Shown here: in pieces, positions 42,827 through 51,802 of the stretch | How the letters are laid out: each line of letters opens with the position of its first letter | Numbering within the stretch: the first letter of the stretch is position 1 | Assembly: GCA_016707075.1 (NCBI GenBank) | Contig: JADJII010000008.1 | Coordinates: 124,001-188,000, forward strand | Source: Egaibacter danicus | Lineage (GTDB): Bacteria > Pseudomonadota > Gammaproteobacteria > Burkholderiales > Burkholderiaceae_C | Direction of reading: 5' to 3' | DNA: 64,000 nt | Made by a program: the position numbers and the translations under genes | Notes under the pieces: model-generated | Databases searched by the model: none | Told to the model about the DNA's origin: nothing | The model's input: only the letters and a program-made list of their open reading frames with translations

Positions 42827-44077
42827 CTACTTGGTTGCAGCAGCTTTGGCGATGTTCTTCACGCCGTCAGCCACGGAGATCTTGTCGTCATTCCAGAACT
42901 GGCTGACTGCATCCTTGATGGCGCCTTCAGCAGCTGGCTTGACAGCCATGCCGTGAGCGATGGAGGGCACCAGACCACCGGTCTTGGCGGTATCTACAAA
43001 GTCCTTGGCCGACAGTTTGGCGCAGTCGTCAAACTTGCCCATGTCCATCTTCAGACGCACCGGGATGGAGCCCTTGTTAAGGTTGAATATTTCCTGAAAC
43101 TCGGTACCCATGATGGCAGCGGCCAGATCAGCCTGAGCTTTTTGTGAACCTGGGTCCTTCAGCTTGAACATCGCAAAGGAGTCCACGTTGAAAGTGTAGG
43201 CCTTGTCGGTACCAGGAGCTGCAGCGCAGATGTAGTCCTTTCCGGGAACCTTGCCGGCAGCTGCAAATTCTCCCTTGGCCCAGTCACCCATGAACTGGAA
43301 GGCCGCTTTTTCCTGAATCACCATGGCTGTGGCCAGATTCCAGTCGCGGCCAGGCGCCGCGGCGTCGGTGTAGCTTTTGATCTTGCGGAAGGTCTCCAGC
43401 GACTTGGTCATGGTCGCGCTGGTCAGGGCTTTCTGGTCAAGCTTCATCAGTGCGTCGTTGTAGAACTTGGCTCCCCCCACACCCAGCACCACCGATTCGA
43501 ACGTGGTGAAGTCCTGCCAGTTTTGCCCACCGTGGGCCACCGGAATCAAACCAGCTTTCTTGACCTTGTCAGCCGCTGCAAAGAACTCGGGCCAAGTCTT
43601 GGGGGCGCTCTTGATGCCGGCTTTGTCCAGTACTGCCTTGTTGGCCCACATCCAGTTCACACGGTGCACATTGACCGGCGCAGCAATGTAATTGCCTTTG
43701 TATTTCATGACGTCTGCAACCCCCTTGGGCAGCAATTCATCCCACTTCTCAGCCTTGGCGGTCGCATCCAGATTGGCCAGCACGCCTTCGGCAGCCCACT
43801 CCTGCAACGCCGGGCCCTTGATTTGAGCTGCTGCCGGAGGATTCCCGGACACGACGCGGCTCTTGAGCACGGTCATGGCATTGTCACCACCCCCACCAGC
43901 CACGGCAAAGTCTTTCCACGTGTGGCCCTTGCTCTGCATGATTTTCTTCAGTTCGCCGACCGATTTGGCTTCACCGCCAGAGGTCCACCAGTGCAATACC
44001 TCCACCTCACCGGCCAAAGCCGCAGACCCTGCCACCACCAAAGCCACAGCCGTGGCGAGTTTCGAAAGTTTCAACAT
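42827..44077 (-). CDS. Glucose/sugar ABC transporter substrate-binding protein (GtsA-like)
   Basis: This 416-residue periplasmic protein has a signal peptide (MLKLSKLATAVALVVAGSAALA) and a type II sugar-binding fold. EVLHWWTSGGEAKSVGELKKIM, NVHRVNWMWANKAVLDKAGI and FQFMGDWAKGEF match the glucose/mannose-binding group. It probably binds glucose. The neighbouring ROK glucokinase supports this. GGAGAC precedes the start. The 144 bases upstream, after the kinase stop, could hold a separate promoter; I see no strong consensus there. Confidence 0.92.
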   Translation of the reverse strand: MLKLSKLATAVALVVAGSAALAGEVEVLHWWTSGGEAKSVGELKKIMQSKGHTWKDFAVAGGGGDNAMTVLKSRVVSGNPPAAAQIKGPALQEWAAEGVLANLDATAKAEKWDELLPKGVADVMKYKGNYIAAPVNVHRVNWMWANKAVLDKAGIKSAPKTWPEFFAAADKVKKAGLIPVAHGGQNWQDFTTFESVVLGVGGAKFYNDALMKLDQKALTSATMTKSLETFRKIKSYTDAAAPGRDWNLATAMVIQEKAAFQFMGDWAKGEFAAAGKVPGKDYICAAAPGTDKAYTFNVDSFAMFKLKDPGSQKAQADLAAAIMGTEFQEIFNLNKGSIPVRLKMDMGKFDDCAKLSAKDFVDTAKTGGLVPSIAHGMAVKPAAEGAIKDAVSQFWNDDKISVADGVKNIAKAAATK

Positions 44078-44221
44078 GATGTCTCCAAAAAGGGTTGACT
44101 CCGCTGACCGACATGGCCAAGAGCGTGACCGGACTCAAACCAACACCATGTCAGTCTGAATTCATCAATTTTTCCAAGTCACTGGAATCAGTTTGCTCCG
44201 ATTGGGTTCTTTTTATTTGAT

Positions 44222-45253
44222 TTAACTCAAAACAAGCGCGAGTGCGGCATAGTCGCCAACCCGGTCACCCAAACCGGCCGGAACCAGTTCAAACGAGTCC
44301 GTCAGAGCACCCAGCTTGCCTTTGACATGCAGGCGCAATTTGGGCAACAGAAAGTCCCGGTGGTGCCAGAACACGCTGCCGCCCATGCTGATGCGCTGCA
44401 AGTCCAATGTGACCACGAGGTTGTACAAGGTGCGCCCCATCACCCGACACAGATCATCAATAATGGCATTAGCCCTTGTATCACCTGCATAAGCAGCTAT
44501 AAAAAGAGTAGCGGCATCAGCATAACCAGCAGACCCAAAACGTCTGGGAATGGCATTGCCGGCAATTAGCCCCTCGACATCGCCAACATTGCCGCAGCCA
44601 CACAGGGCGTCATCGTTGTCGCTGACAAACATGTGGCCCGCATGCCCAGCGTTGCCATTTTTGCCATGCAATACCCGGCCGTCCACGCACAGTCCCATGC
44701 CAATGCCGGTACTCCAGGTGACGTAGGCGCAATGATCCAGAGGCTTGCCATTGACTTGCAGCGCACCCCATCGGCGTTCGGCTTCCAGCGCGCCAATACC
44801 GTCATTCGCCACCCGAACCTGGCCAAACCGGGCACGCAGTGGCGCTTCGAGAACGGCGCTGGGCCAGTCATTGGGAAGGCCACGCGCCTTGCCCGCCATA
44901 CCGCCACAGATATTGGGTGCAGTCAGTTCGATGCAGCCGTCATGAATGACAAACGGCCCGCAGGAGGACACCCCGACCGCTGACACGTCTGCGGCTGACA
45001 AGCCCACGCTGACGCAGCTTTCACCAATCAGCCGGATGATCTGGTAACCCAGAGCATCGTTGTTGCCTTCTTTGGCGGTGGGCTCGGTTACGCGGCCTCG
45101 AATGCCTTGTGCATCAGCCACGCTGACAGCCACTTTGGTGCCACCAATGTCGACGCAGGCTCTAAGTCCAACCAAACCTGAAAAGGCATCAAAGCCTTTG
45201 TCCTCGTCATTCTTCAATCCGCGATCCAATGCAAGTAAGTGGCCGCAGTCCAT
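44222..45253 (-). CDS. ROK family sugar kinase, probable glucokinase
   Basis: This 343-residue protein has the ROK ATP-binding start (ACVDIGGTKVAVSVAD), the segments TGIGMGLCVDG and GHAGHMFVSD, and the zinc motif CGCGNVGDVEG. No DNA-binding head is present, so it is an enzyme rather than a repressor. Phosphorylation of glucose, from the neighbouring transporter or released by the adjacent glycosidase, is the likely reaction. The first 30 residues are not typical, and the ATG at 45253 overlaps the glycosidase gene by 40 bases; a later start is possible. A dispersed-repeat copy encodes AATLFIAAYAGDTRANA. Confidence 0.87.
   Translation of the reverse strand: MDCGHLLALDRGLKNDEDKGFDAFSGLVGLRACVDIGGTKVAVSVADAQGIRGRVTEPTAKEGNNDALGYQIIRLIGESCVSVGLSAADVSAVGVSSCGPFVIHDGCIELTAPNICGGMAGKARGLPNDWPSAVLEAPLRARFGQVRVANDGIGALEAERRWGALQVNGKPLDHCAYVTWSTGIGMGLCVDGRVLHGKNGNAGHAGHMFVSDNDDALCGCGNVGDVEGLIAGNAIPRRFGSAGYADAATLFIAAYAGDTRANAIIDDLCRVMGRTLYNLVVTLDLQRISMGGSVFWHHRDFLLPKLRLHVKGKLGALTDSFELVPAGLGDRVGDYAALALVLS
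44463..44514 (-). repeat. Dispersed palindromic element, copy 7 (in ROK kinase)
   Basis: On the minus strand: GCTACT (44511-44506), spacer CTTTT, TATAGC (44500-44495), then TGCTTATGCA and AAGGGCTAATGCC. It is in the same orientation as the gene and read as ATLFIAAYAGDTRANA. Confidence 0.65.
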
Positions 45254-46509
45254 GAAAAGCTTTTCCCGCCAAGCCCCTGACCTGACAAAGGATCGTAGTA
45301 CTCATGGAACCCTGAGGCCGAAAACAACTGTTCGGAACGACTCCGAATTTCCAGCGCCTCAGTATTGTGCCCTTGATCTTGCAGCCCGACCGATATCAGC
45401 ATGTTGATATGTTGCCATACGGGTCCACGCCAGTAACGCAGTGGCTCGAACCCGTCAAAGCTACTGCGAGTGGATGGCAATCCAAAAGGTGTTTCGCGCA
45501 GCCACTGTTTCACCGTGGGTGCCAGATTTTCGCCAAAACCTGCATAGGCTCCGAGCAGACCAGCCGATGTAGGGACTTCCAGCAACTCTCTAGTGATCAC
45601 GTCTCTGGATACGAATTGCTGCCACTTCGAGGACCACAAGGCCTGCACGCTATTGTGCGTGAGGTGTACATGTTCGGCCATTTCGCTCGCCTCAAGCTTC
45701 AGTCCAAATTCTTCGCAAAGCGCAATCAGGTCAATAGAGCCACGCTGCAGGATGCTGATGATCCCGATGTCGTTGACCTGATAGGGGCAAGTAGCGAGAA
45801 TTTTTTGAGGATCAAAACCCTGCGCGCGGTTGAAGTCCATCAGGTACACGACCCGGTCATAGAAACTCTTCGGGGGGCGCATTGATGCGTCAACATGCCC
45901 CAGATCCCGTCGGGTATAGGGTCTCGTGGTTTCGGGGACGCGGGCCAGGGGAACATCCCAGGCTGGCGAGTTGTCCATGCCCGTTTCCCACGGATGGATG
46001 TTCACAACAAGGCCGGTATTGTTCGGATCACGGGCGCGATACCACCAACGATGATGAGCCAACAACTTCGGAAGCAGCTCGCGAATCTGCTTTTGGGCAA
46101 ATGTCTTGACAGATGGGTCGGCAGAAGGCCTGCATGCGCGCATCCACATCCACCGGACCATCGTCGCATGCAACGGTGGCTGGCTGATACTGCTCGTTCG
46201 CGTGCTCAAGCCCTCAGTGCCCGGCGCTCCATCAGTGCCCCATTCGTCAGGACCCGGAAAATAGCTGTCGCTTTCGGCGTGGAAGTTGATCTGGGCAACA
46301 AAACCGTTGTTGGGTCCGCCTTGCCACTGCCCCTTGAACAGCCATCGCAACTCCTCCCATGCTCGCGGCGGGTTGAATGTCATCCAGCCCAGCGCCGTCA
46401 CGCTGGCGTCCCAGTTCCACTGAAAGGGATAAAGACCAGCAGTCGGCAGGGTGTAGCCGCCACGGTCGTTTGCCAGGAGGATGGCACGAGCCTGTTCTTG
46501 AAGTGACAT
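45214..46509 (-). CDS. GH63-type glycoside hydrolase (MGH1-like)
   Basis: This 431-residue protein has the (alpha/alpha)6-barrel pattern of the GH63/mannosylglycerate hydrolase-like family. Landmarks are LYPFQWNWDASVTALGW with the catalytic-acid region, GLVVNIHPWETGMDNSPAWD, FEPLRYWRGPVWQHIN, and FHEYYDPLSGQGLGGKSFSWTAA with the catalytic-base region. No signal peptide is present, so it acts in the cytoplasm on an imported glycoside. Related enzymes split glucosylglycerate, mannosylglycerate or alpha-glucosides. The gene follows an ABC transporter and precedes a glucokinase, consistent with releasing glucose. Confidence 0.85.
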   Translation of the reverse strand: MSLQEQARAILLANDRGGYTLPTAGLYPFQWNWDASVTALGWMTFNPPRAWEELRWLFKGQWQGGPNNGFVAQINFHAESDSYFPGPDEWGTDGAPGTEGLSTRTSSISQPPLHATMVRWMWMRACRPSADPSVKTFAQKQIRELLPKLLAHHRWWYRARDPNNTGLVVNIHPWETGMDNSPAWDVPLARVPETTRPYTRRDLGHVDASMRPPKSFYDRVVYLMDFNRAQGFDPQKILATCPYQVNDIGIISILQRGSIDLIALCEEFGLKLEASEMAEHVHLTHNSVQALWSSKWQQFVSRDVITRELLEVPTSAGLLGAYAGFGENLAPTVKQWLRETPFGLPSTRSSFDGFEPLRYWRGPVWQHINMLISVGLQDQGHNTEALEIRSRSEQLFSASGFHEYYDPLSGQGLGGKSFSWTAATYLHWIAD

Positions 46510-46576
46510 GCGCAGTCTCAGAAACTAAGAATGTGAATAGATTGCTGCAGAAACCACAGCTTCAAAAAGCCAACCG

Positions 46577-47594
46577 TCAGGCCATCAAATGGCCGGCGGC
46601 ATCGTACCAGCGTGCCTTGCCAGGCTTGGCAACGACTTGAACCGTCTGGTCGGGTGAAATCGCAGGAGTGGCATTCGTACTCAGGCGGATCAACTCGCCG
46701 TCTACACGACTGTTCACTTGCTGCGATGCGCCCAGCATTTCGACAACCTTCGCCTGAAGTGCCAACCCTCCACCTTCAACAATATCAAGGTCTTCAGGAC
46801 GTATTCCGAGTGAGGCTGCTTTGGGCGGCGCTGTAAGTCCCAGCGCCAATTGTGTTGCCGCAGAAGTAATGAAATTCATCGGTGGATTGCCTATGAACCC
46901 ACCGACAAATGTTGTTGCTGGTTGAACATAAACGATGGGTGGCGCGTCGTACTGCACGATCTCGCCGCCGTGCATCACGGCGATACGATCACCCAAGGCT
47001 CATGGCCTCCGTCTGATCATGGGTCACATAGATGGTCGTGGTCTTGATATCGCGCAACAGCCCTTTGAGCTCGCTACGCATTTCAAGCCGCAAAAGCGCA
47101 TCGAGATTGCTCAAGGGCTCGTCCATTAACAGCACGTCCGGCTCGACCGCAAGAGCGCGCGCGACGGCAACGCGTTGACGCTGACCACCTGAAAGCTGGC
47201 CGGCATAGCGGTCCAGCAAGTGTTCGATGTGCATCAACTCCGCTGCACGCCGCGCTTGCTTTCGCACCTTGTCTTCGGGTGCCTTTTTCATGCGCAACCC
47301 AAAGCCGATGTTTTCATCGATGGTCATATGGGGAAACACGGCATAGTTCTGAAACACCATCGCGATATTGCGTTCGCGCGGGGGCAGTCCGTTCATGCGC
47401 TTACCGCCAATCAGCACATCGCCAGATGTTTCTGTTTCCAGACCCGCAACGATGCGCATGAGCGTGGTCTTGCCACAGCCCGAGGGGCCGAGCAGCACGC
47501 AAAACTCCTGGTCCTTGACCTCCAGGTCGATAGATTTCAGGGCTTGATGACCCTTGAAGTCCTTGCGAACTCCCTTGATGGAAATGGCCGACAT
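46577..47594 (-). pseudogene. Sugar ABC transporter ATP-binding protein, interrupted by a frameshift
   Basis: The first part (from 47594, MSAISIKGVRKDFKGHQALK) carries Walker A GPSGCGKTT, signature QLSGGQRQRVAVARA, Walker B VLLMDEPLSNLDALL and the H loop YVTHDQTEAMSLG, then stops. The expected continuation DRIAVMHGGEIVQYDAPP and the TOBE-containing tail (LGIRPEDLDIVEG) follow in the other frame and end at 46577. At 46992-46998 the transcript reads CTTGGGTGATCG; removing one G restores S-L-G-D-R. The single-base insertion is either a real lesion or a base-calling error. The rest is intact. A good GGGAG ribosome site precedes the start. Confidence 0.85.
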
Positions 47595-47604
47595 GAATTG
47601 CTCC

Positions 47605-48408
47605 CTAGCGGTTTGAAATGCCCCACATGCTGAACAGGTATTTGCGCACCACAAAGATGAAGATGAGTGAGGGAAGAATCAGGAAAAAGCCACCGGCATA
47701 ACGAAAATGCAGGGGACTTTCCTCCAGACTGGCAAACAAAAAGGCGGTAAGCGTTCTGTTATTCAGCGTGAGCACACTGGCGGAGAACACTTCATTCCAT
47801 GAAATTACAAAGCTGAAAATCATGGTGGCAGCCATGCCGGGTAAGGCCAGTGGCATCACGATTTTCATGAACGCCTGAACCTTGTTGCATCCCAGCGTCC
47901 ACGCGGCCTCTTCCAGTTCTCGCGGAATCCCCATAAAAAGAGAGGAAGAAACCAGAATGGAAAATGGCAATGCCAGCGCGGTGTGTACCAGTGCCACGCC
48001 CAACTGAGTGTCGTACAGGCCGACGCTGATGAAACGTGTAACCAGAGGCAACGCCAGAATCGCGAGCGGAAACGCCCGCGTCATCACAATCAGCACGCGA
48101 TAGATGTTTTGCCCCTTGAAGTCGTATCGCGCCAGGGCGTAGCCTGCGGGTGCACCCAACACGATAGCAAACAACATGGTCAACAATGCAACGATCACGC
48201 TGTTAAGAACCGCCTTCCATACCCCTGTGTAGTGGACAAAGAAGCCCAGGGTGTCAAATGAAATATGCAGGGGCAATAGACTTTTAGGCCAAGCTGTGGC
48301 TGCGTCTTTTGGGCTTAGCGCACTGATGCCAATCAAATAGATGGGCACCAGCCAGCAAATGGCGAGCACAACTGCCATGGTGTACAGGAATTTTTGACTT
48401 TGTTTCAA
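47605..48408 (-). CDS. Carbohydrate ABC transporter permease (second system, MalG type)
   Basis: This 267-residue membrane protein has six hydrophobic segments and an EAA loop (ELEEAAWTLGCNKVQAFMKIVMPLALPGM). A TTG start at 48408 is proposed: GGGAGAC lies upstream, and the TTGA overlap with the preceding permease stop is typical of coupled translation. Upstream in-frame sequence encodes no plausible protein. It is followed by the ATPase gene after 10 bases. Confidence 0.88.
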   Translation of the reverse strand: MKQSQKFLYTMAVVLAICWLVPIYLIGISALSPKDAATAWPKSLLPLHISFDTLGFFVHYTGVWKAVLNSVIVALLTMLFAIVLGAPAGYALARYDFKGQNIYRVLIVMTRAFPLAILALPLVTRFISVGLYDTQLGVALVHTALALPFSILVSSSLFMGIPRELEEAAWTLGCNKVQAFMKIVMPLALPGMAATMIFSFVISWNEVFSASVLTLNNRTLTAFLFASLEESPLHFRYAGGFFLILPSLIFIFVVRKYLFSMWGISNR

Positions 48409-49253
48409 GACAGTGTCTCCCGCTTGACCTTCAGCACCTTCAAGTACACCAGCGTGGACGCAATGGAAACCACCAGAATGAACAGCGCGTAGGCAGAAGC
48501 CACATTCGTATTCTGATAAGCGCCCTGCCAGTTGTAGGCCTCGCCCACCAGTACGGGCAGGTTCCGCCCCGCCAGGGCGTAGACCACAGCAAACACCTCG
48601 AAAGCCAGCACCGTACGCAGTATCAAGGCGCTCTGCAAACTGGGTTTCAGCAGCGGCAGCGTGATTTTCATGAATCGTTTCCACGGGCTGGCACCAAACA
48701 CTTCAGCAGCCTCGTTGTACTCTTTGGGAATCAGTTGCACGCCCGCCACCAGAATGACCAGAACAATCGCGGTGGCACGCCAGATTTCGGCAATGATGAC
48801 GCAGACAAACAGGGCGGCAGGGTTCTGGTAACTCAACCATGACGTCGGGCCGCTGATGAACCCCATGCCAGACAACACGGTGTTGAAGTAGCCCCGGTCA
48901 TTGAAGATCGCCAGCCAGGCCAGGCCAGCCGCCAGATCGCTCACTCCTAGCGGAATGGTCCAGATATACAGGAAGGCCATCCGGCCACGGTCCATGTTCT
49001 GCAACATCATGGCCATGCCCAATGCCACCACCATTTGTAATGGCACCACGATAGCAACCAGGATCAGGGTGTTCTTAAGGGCAATGCCAAAGTTGAGGTC
49101 ACCCAGCATCTTGGAAACATACTGGCTGGTCCAGGTGCCGTCAGCGGTTTTGAACGCCATCAGCGCAGTCTCCGCCAGTGGCCAGATGAACAGAACCAGC
49201 AGAAAAATCACGCTGGGCGCGATCAGCACGTAGGGCGCGCGTTGGGCGTTCAT
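48405..49253 (-). CDS. Carbohydrate ABC transporter permease (second system, MalF type)
   Basis: This 282-residue inner-membrane protein has six hydrophobic segments and an EAA loop (IPKEYNEAAEVFGASPWKRFMKITLPLLKPSLQSA). It pairs with the next permease. The start MNAQRAPYVLIAPSVIFLLVLFIWPL matches MalF-type subunits lacking the long periplasmic insert. It lies 30 bases downstream of the binding-protein gene. Confidence 0.92.
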   Translation of the reverse strand: MNAQRAPYVLIAPSVIFLLVLFIWPLAETALMAFKTADGTWTSQYVSKMLGDLNFGIALKNTLILVAIVVPLQMVVALGMAMMLQNMDRGRMAFLYIWTIPLGVSDLAAGLAWLAIFNDRGYFNTVLSGMGFISGPTSWLSYQNPAALFVCVIIAEIWRATAIVLVILVAGVQLIPKEYNEAAEVFGASPWKRFMKITLPLLKPSLQSALILRTVLAFEVFAVVYALAGRNLPVLVGEAYNWQGAYQNTNVASAYALFILVVSIASTLVYLKVLKVKRETLS

Positions 49254-49283
49254 GGCCAGGCCAGGCTAAATCGTGCGATCAGT

Positions 49284-50555
49284 CTATTGAACGGGGCAAG
49301 GGGCAGTGCCGCTCCCGGCATCGGGAGCCCAGCAGGGTGCTCCAGCCTCCTTGATCAAGGCATCCATCAGCTTACCCTGCTCGCCTAGCACCACCTTAAT
49401 GTCTTCGTTGCGCAGGACAATGCGGGTGAAGGTGTCTACAAAGAGCTTGTTGAACTCGCCGCCTTTGGCGCCCAGTTGCACCGGCAACAAGGATGCCCGT
49501 CCGTCTTTGGCAGAAAAGACCGCGCCCATACCCTGCGAGGCCATCTGAACGCCAGGGGAGAGTTGACTGAGATCAGATTTCACAACTGGAAAGAATCCAA
49601 TTTCCTTCAGAATCAGCGCCTGCGTCGCAGGTTTGGTCATATGGTCAATCACACGCTCGGCAGCAGCTTTGTCCCCGGCATTCTTGGGAATGGCCATGCC
49701 CACGATGACAGGCATGAAGCCACGCCCCTTGATGCCCGACGGTGCAGGAAAGGCGACAAAGTCTGCCGGTTTGTCGTTCAAGGCTGGCAGCAAGCGAGCG
49801 GTGTGGTCAAACGCCACCCACACTTCACCGGTTTTCAGCGGTTCTTCCATGAAACCATAGCCCGTTGAGCGCGGATTCACATAGGCCCACATCTCCCGGA
49901 AATCTGCCCATGCTTTTTCTGCGTCGGCACTTTTGAACGTACGAACAATACCGCCGGTGTGGCTAGGATAGAAGGAGGCTTGGAAGTAACGATGCATCAG
50001 ACCTTTGGGGCCTGCCGGAAAGCCAAGCTTGCCCTCGCCCGTGGCATCTTTCATCGCTTTGGCCCAATCACGCAGCTGTACATAGGTCAACGCGTTGATA
50101 TTGGCACCTGCTGGCAGGTATTGCAGCGCCTTCTTGTTGGCCACCATCTGAAAGGTATTGGTCATCAACGGGATGAAGCGCTGGTTGGAGCCGCCCATCT
50201 TGCCGAGGTCCATGGCCGAGCTCGAAAACTCACGGGTGGAAGACAGTCTTTTGGCCAAATCATCCAGATCACTGAGGCCGCCGATCTGGTTCACGGGGGA
50301 CAACTCACCGTCCAGAGCAATGGTCGCGTGCACCTTGCCTTGCGCGGCTCCCAGTTCCGCCTTCATGCGAGTGAAATAGGTGTTTCCATCTTCAGGGATG
50401 AAGTTCACGGCATCTGGCGCACCTTTGAGAATGATTGTTCGGACTTTTTCAGCCTCCTCTACCGGGCGCATCTGGGTAGACACCACATTGGTCTGTGCAT
50501 GGCTCATGCTTGCAATGAAAAGGCTGGTTACGAGGGTCAGTTTTTTTAGTTTCAC
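49284..50555 (-). CDS. Extracellular solute-binding protein of second sugar ABC system
   Basis: This 423-residue protein has a signal peptide (MKLKKLTLVTSLFIASMSHAQ) and a type II periplasmic binding fold, with SSSAMDLGKMGGSNQRFIPLMTNTFQMVANKKALQYLPAG as the hinge-side helix region. It ends with a Cys pair (PCWAPDAGSGTAPCP) that could form a disulfide. The ligand is probably an oligosaccharide or glycoside, judging from the glycosidase gene downstream. AGGAGAC upstream is a good ribosome site. It lies 48 bases after the LacI gene. Confidence 0.88.
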   Translation of the reverse strand: MKLKKLTLVTSLFIASMSHAQTNVVSTQMRPVEEAEKVRTIILKGAPDAVNFIPEDGNTYFTRMKAELGAAQGKVHATIALDGELSPVNQIGGLSDLDDLAKRLSSTREFSSSAMDLGKMGGSNQRFIPLMTNTFQMVANKKALQYLPAGANINALTYVQLRDWAKAMKDATGEGKLGFPAGPKGLMHRYFQASFYPSHTGGIVRTFKSADAEKAWADFREMWAYVNPRSTGYGFMEEPLKTGEVWVAFDHTARLLPALNDKPADFVAFPAPSGIKGRGFMPVIVGMAIPKNAGDKAAAERVIDHMTKPATQALILKEIGFFPVVKSDLSQLSPGVQMASQGMGAVFSAKDGRASLLPVQLGAKGGEFNKLFVDTFTRIVLRNEDIKVVLGEQGKLMDALIKEAGAPCWAPDAGSGTAPCPVQ

Positions 50556-50603
50556 GGTTTGTCTCCTGTTGAAAGGTCTTGGTTAAGGTCGCACGGGTAT
50601 ATT

Positions 50604-51653
50604 TCAGGCTTCGACGCAAGGTCCGTCGGACTGACGGGCGATCAGGTGAACGGGCTCCAGACGGGTGAGGCCCTGTATTGGTTCCCCGTTGATCTCGCGC
50701 ATGAGCAGGTCGGCCAGATGGCGTCCGTTGTCCACAATGGCGTGGTCAATCGTCGTCAGGGGTGGCTCGGCATACAGACCGGCTTCGGTGTTTCCATAGC
50801 CAATGACAGAAACGTCACGCCCAACGGTCAAGCCGGCGCGCCGGATGGCCGCCATGGCACCCAGCGCGATTGCATCGGTGGCACACAAAATAGCCGTAAT
50901 TTGACCCGTATTTCCTGCTCCAGACCTCGTATCCATTGCGTAAGCAGCTATTAATTCAGTAGCAATCTGTTCCCCGCTGGCGGCCGTCACTTCACCGTGT
51001 CGGACCGGGCAGGCTGCTGCGTCCAGGCCGTGCGCGTGGATCGCCTGGCGAAAACCCTGCTCACGCAATGCCGCAAACGTCATGTTGGGGTGACCATTGA
51101 TGAACGCGATGCGGCGATGACCCATGCCGATCAGCCGCTCGGTTGCGAGCAGGAATGCGCGCTCGTTGTCGGTGTCAACCCAGGCATGCGGCTCATTGAA
51201 CTGGGTGCGTCCGTGGGTCACGAATGGCACACCGCGCTGCTGAAGCAGTGCGACCCGCGGGTCATTGGTACGGGTGCGGGCCAGCAGAATGCCGTCAACC
51301 AGACGCCCATCCAGAAACCGCGACAGTTCGGCCAATTCGTTTTCCCCCGTAGGAAGGACGACAGACAACGCAAAGTACCCCTGCTCTCGCAGCGCTTCCG
51401 CGGCCCCCGACAGCAGGGCAGCGAAAGTAGCATCCAGAAAATTGCCCGCCCTTACCGATGACACCAGGGCAATGGCCCCGGTGCGCCCGGTTGCCAGCCG
51501 ATGCGCCACTGGATGTGGTTGGTACCCGATGGCCTTGGCCGCCGCCTCGACTCGCGCCCGTGTCTTGGCACTGACATCGGAATACCCGTTCAGCGCCCGC
51601 GAAACCGTGGAGGTCGATATTCCCAGTGACTCAGCAAGTGCAGCAATTGACAT
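50604..51653 (-). CDS. LacI family transcriptional regulator
   Basis: This 349-residue repressor has a LacI-type helix-turn-helix and hinge (IAALAESLGISTSTVSRALNGYSDVSAKTRARVEAAAKAIGYQPHPVAHRLATGRTG). A periplasmic-binding-like sensor domain follows. It heads the glycoside operon and is preceded by two operator-like dyads. Between the two subdomains of the sensor, a dispersed-repeat copy encodes IATELIAAYAMDTRSGAGNTGQ just before the conserved ITAILCATDAIALG strand. The effector is likely the imported glycoside or its hydrolysis product. Confidence 0.92.
   Translation of the reverse strand: MSIAALAESLGISTSTVSRALNGYSDVSAKTRARVEAAAKAIGYQPHPVAHRLATGRTGAIALVSSVRAGNFLDATFAALLSGAAEALREQGYFALSVVLPTGENELAELSRFLDGRLVDGILLARTRTNDPRVALLQQRGVPFVTHGRTQFNEPHAWVDTDNERAFLLATERLIGMGHRRIAFINGHPNMTFAALREQGFRQAIHAHGLDAAACPVRHGEVTAASGEQIATELIAAYAMDTRSGAGNTGQITAILCATDAIALGAMAAIRRAGLTVGRDVSVIGYGNTEAGLYAEPPLTTIDHAIVDNGRHLADLLMREINGEPIQGLTRLEPVHLIARQSDGPCVEA
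50916..50965 (-). repeat. Dispersed palindromic element, copy 8 (in lacI-type gene)
   Basis: On the minus strand: GCTACT (50963-50958), spacer GAATT, AATAGC (50952-50947), then TGCTTACGCA and ACGAGGTCTGGAGC. It is in the same orientation as the gene and read as ATELIAAYAMDTRSGA. Confidence 0.7.
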
Positions 51654-51672
51654 ACAAATCCAGAAAATTTAA

Positions 51673-51718
51673 CAAAAGCGGTTTTGTTTTCCGAATTATC
51701 AAATCAAAAGCGGTTTTG
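51673..51718. promoter_or_regulatory. Two identical LacI-type operators
   Basis: CAAAAGCGGTTTTG occurs at 51673-51686 and again at 51705-51718. Each is a near-perfect dyad with a central CG (five outer pairs plus the central pair), the form of LacI/PurR-family operators. Centre spacing is 32 bp, about three helical turns. They lie 20-65 bases upstream of the LacI gene and probably control the whole glycoside operon. Confidence 0.75.
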
Positions 51719-51802
51719 TTTATCGGTATTTACCCGGATGAGTAGGTCAGCAGACTGCTTTGGGGGGGGTTGGGCCAGCCGGCTTGGCTTCACCCGGAGG
51801 CT

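Noticed and set aside
51762..51769. Run of eight G residues as a phase-variation tract
   Set aside because: It is intergenic, downstream of the cupin gene stop and upstream of the operators, and would not alter any coding frame.
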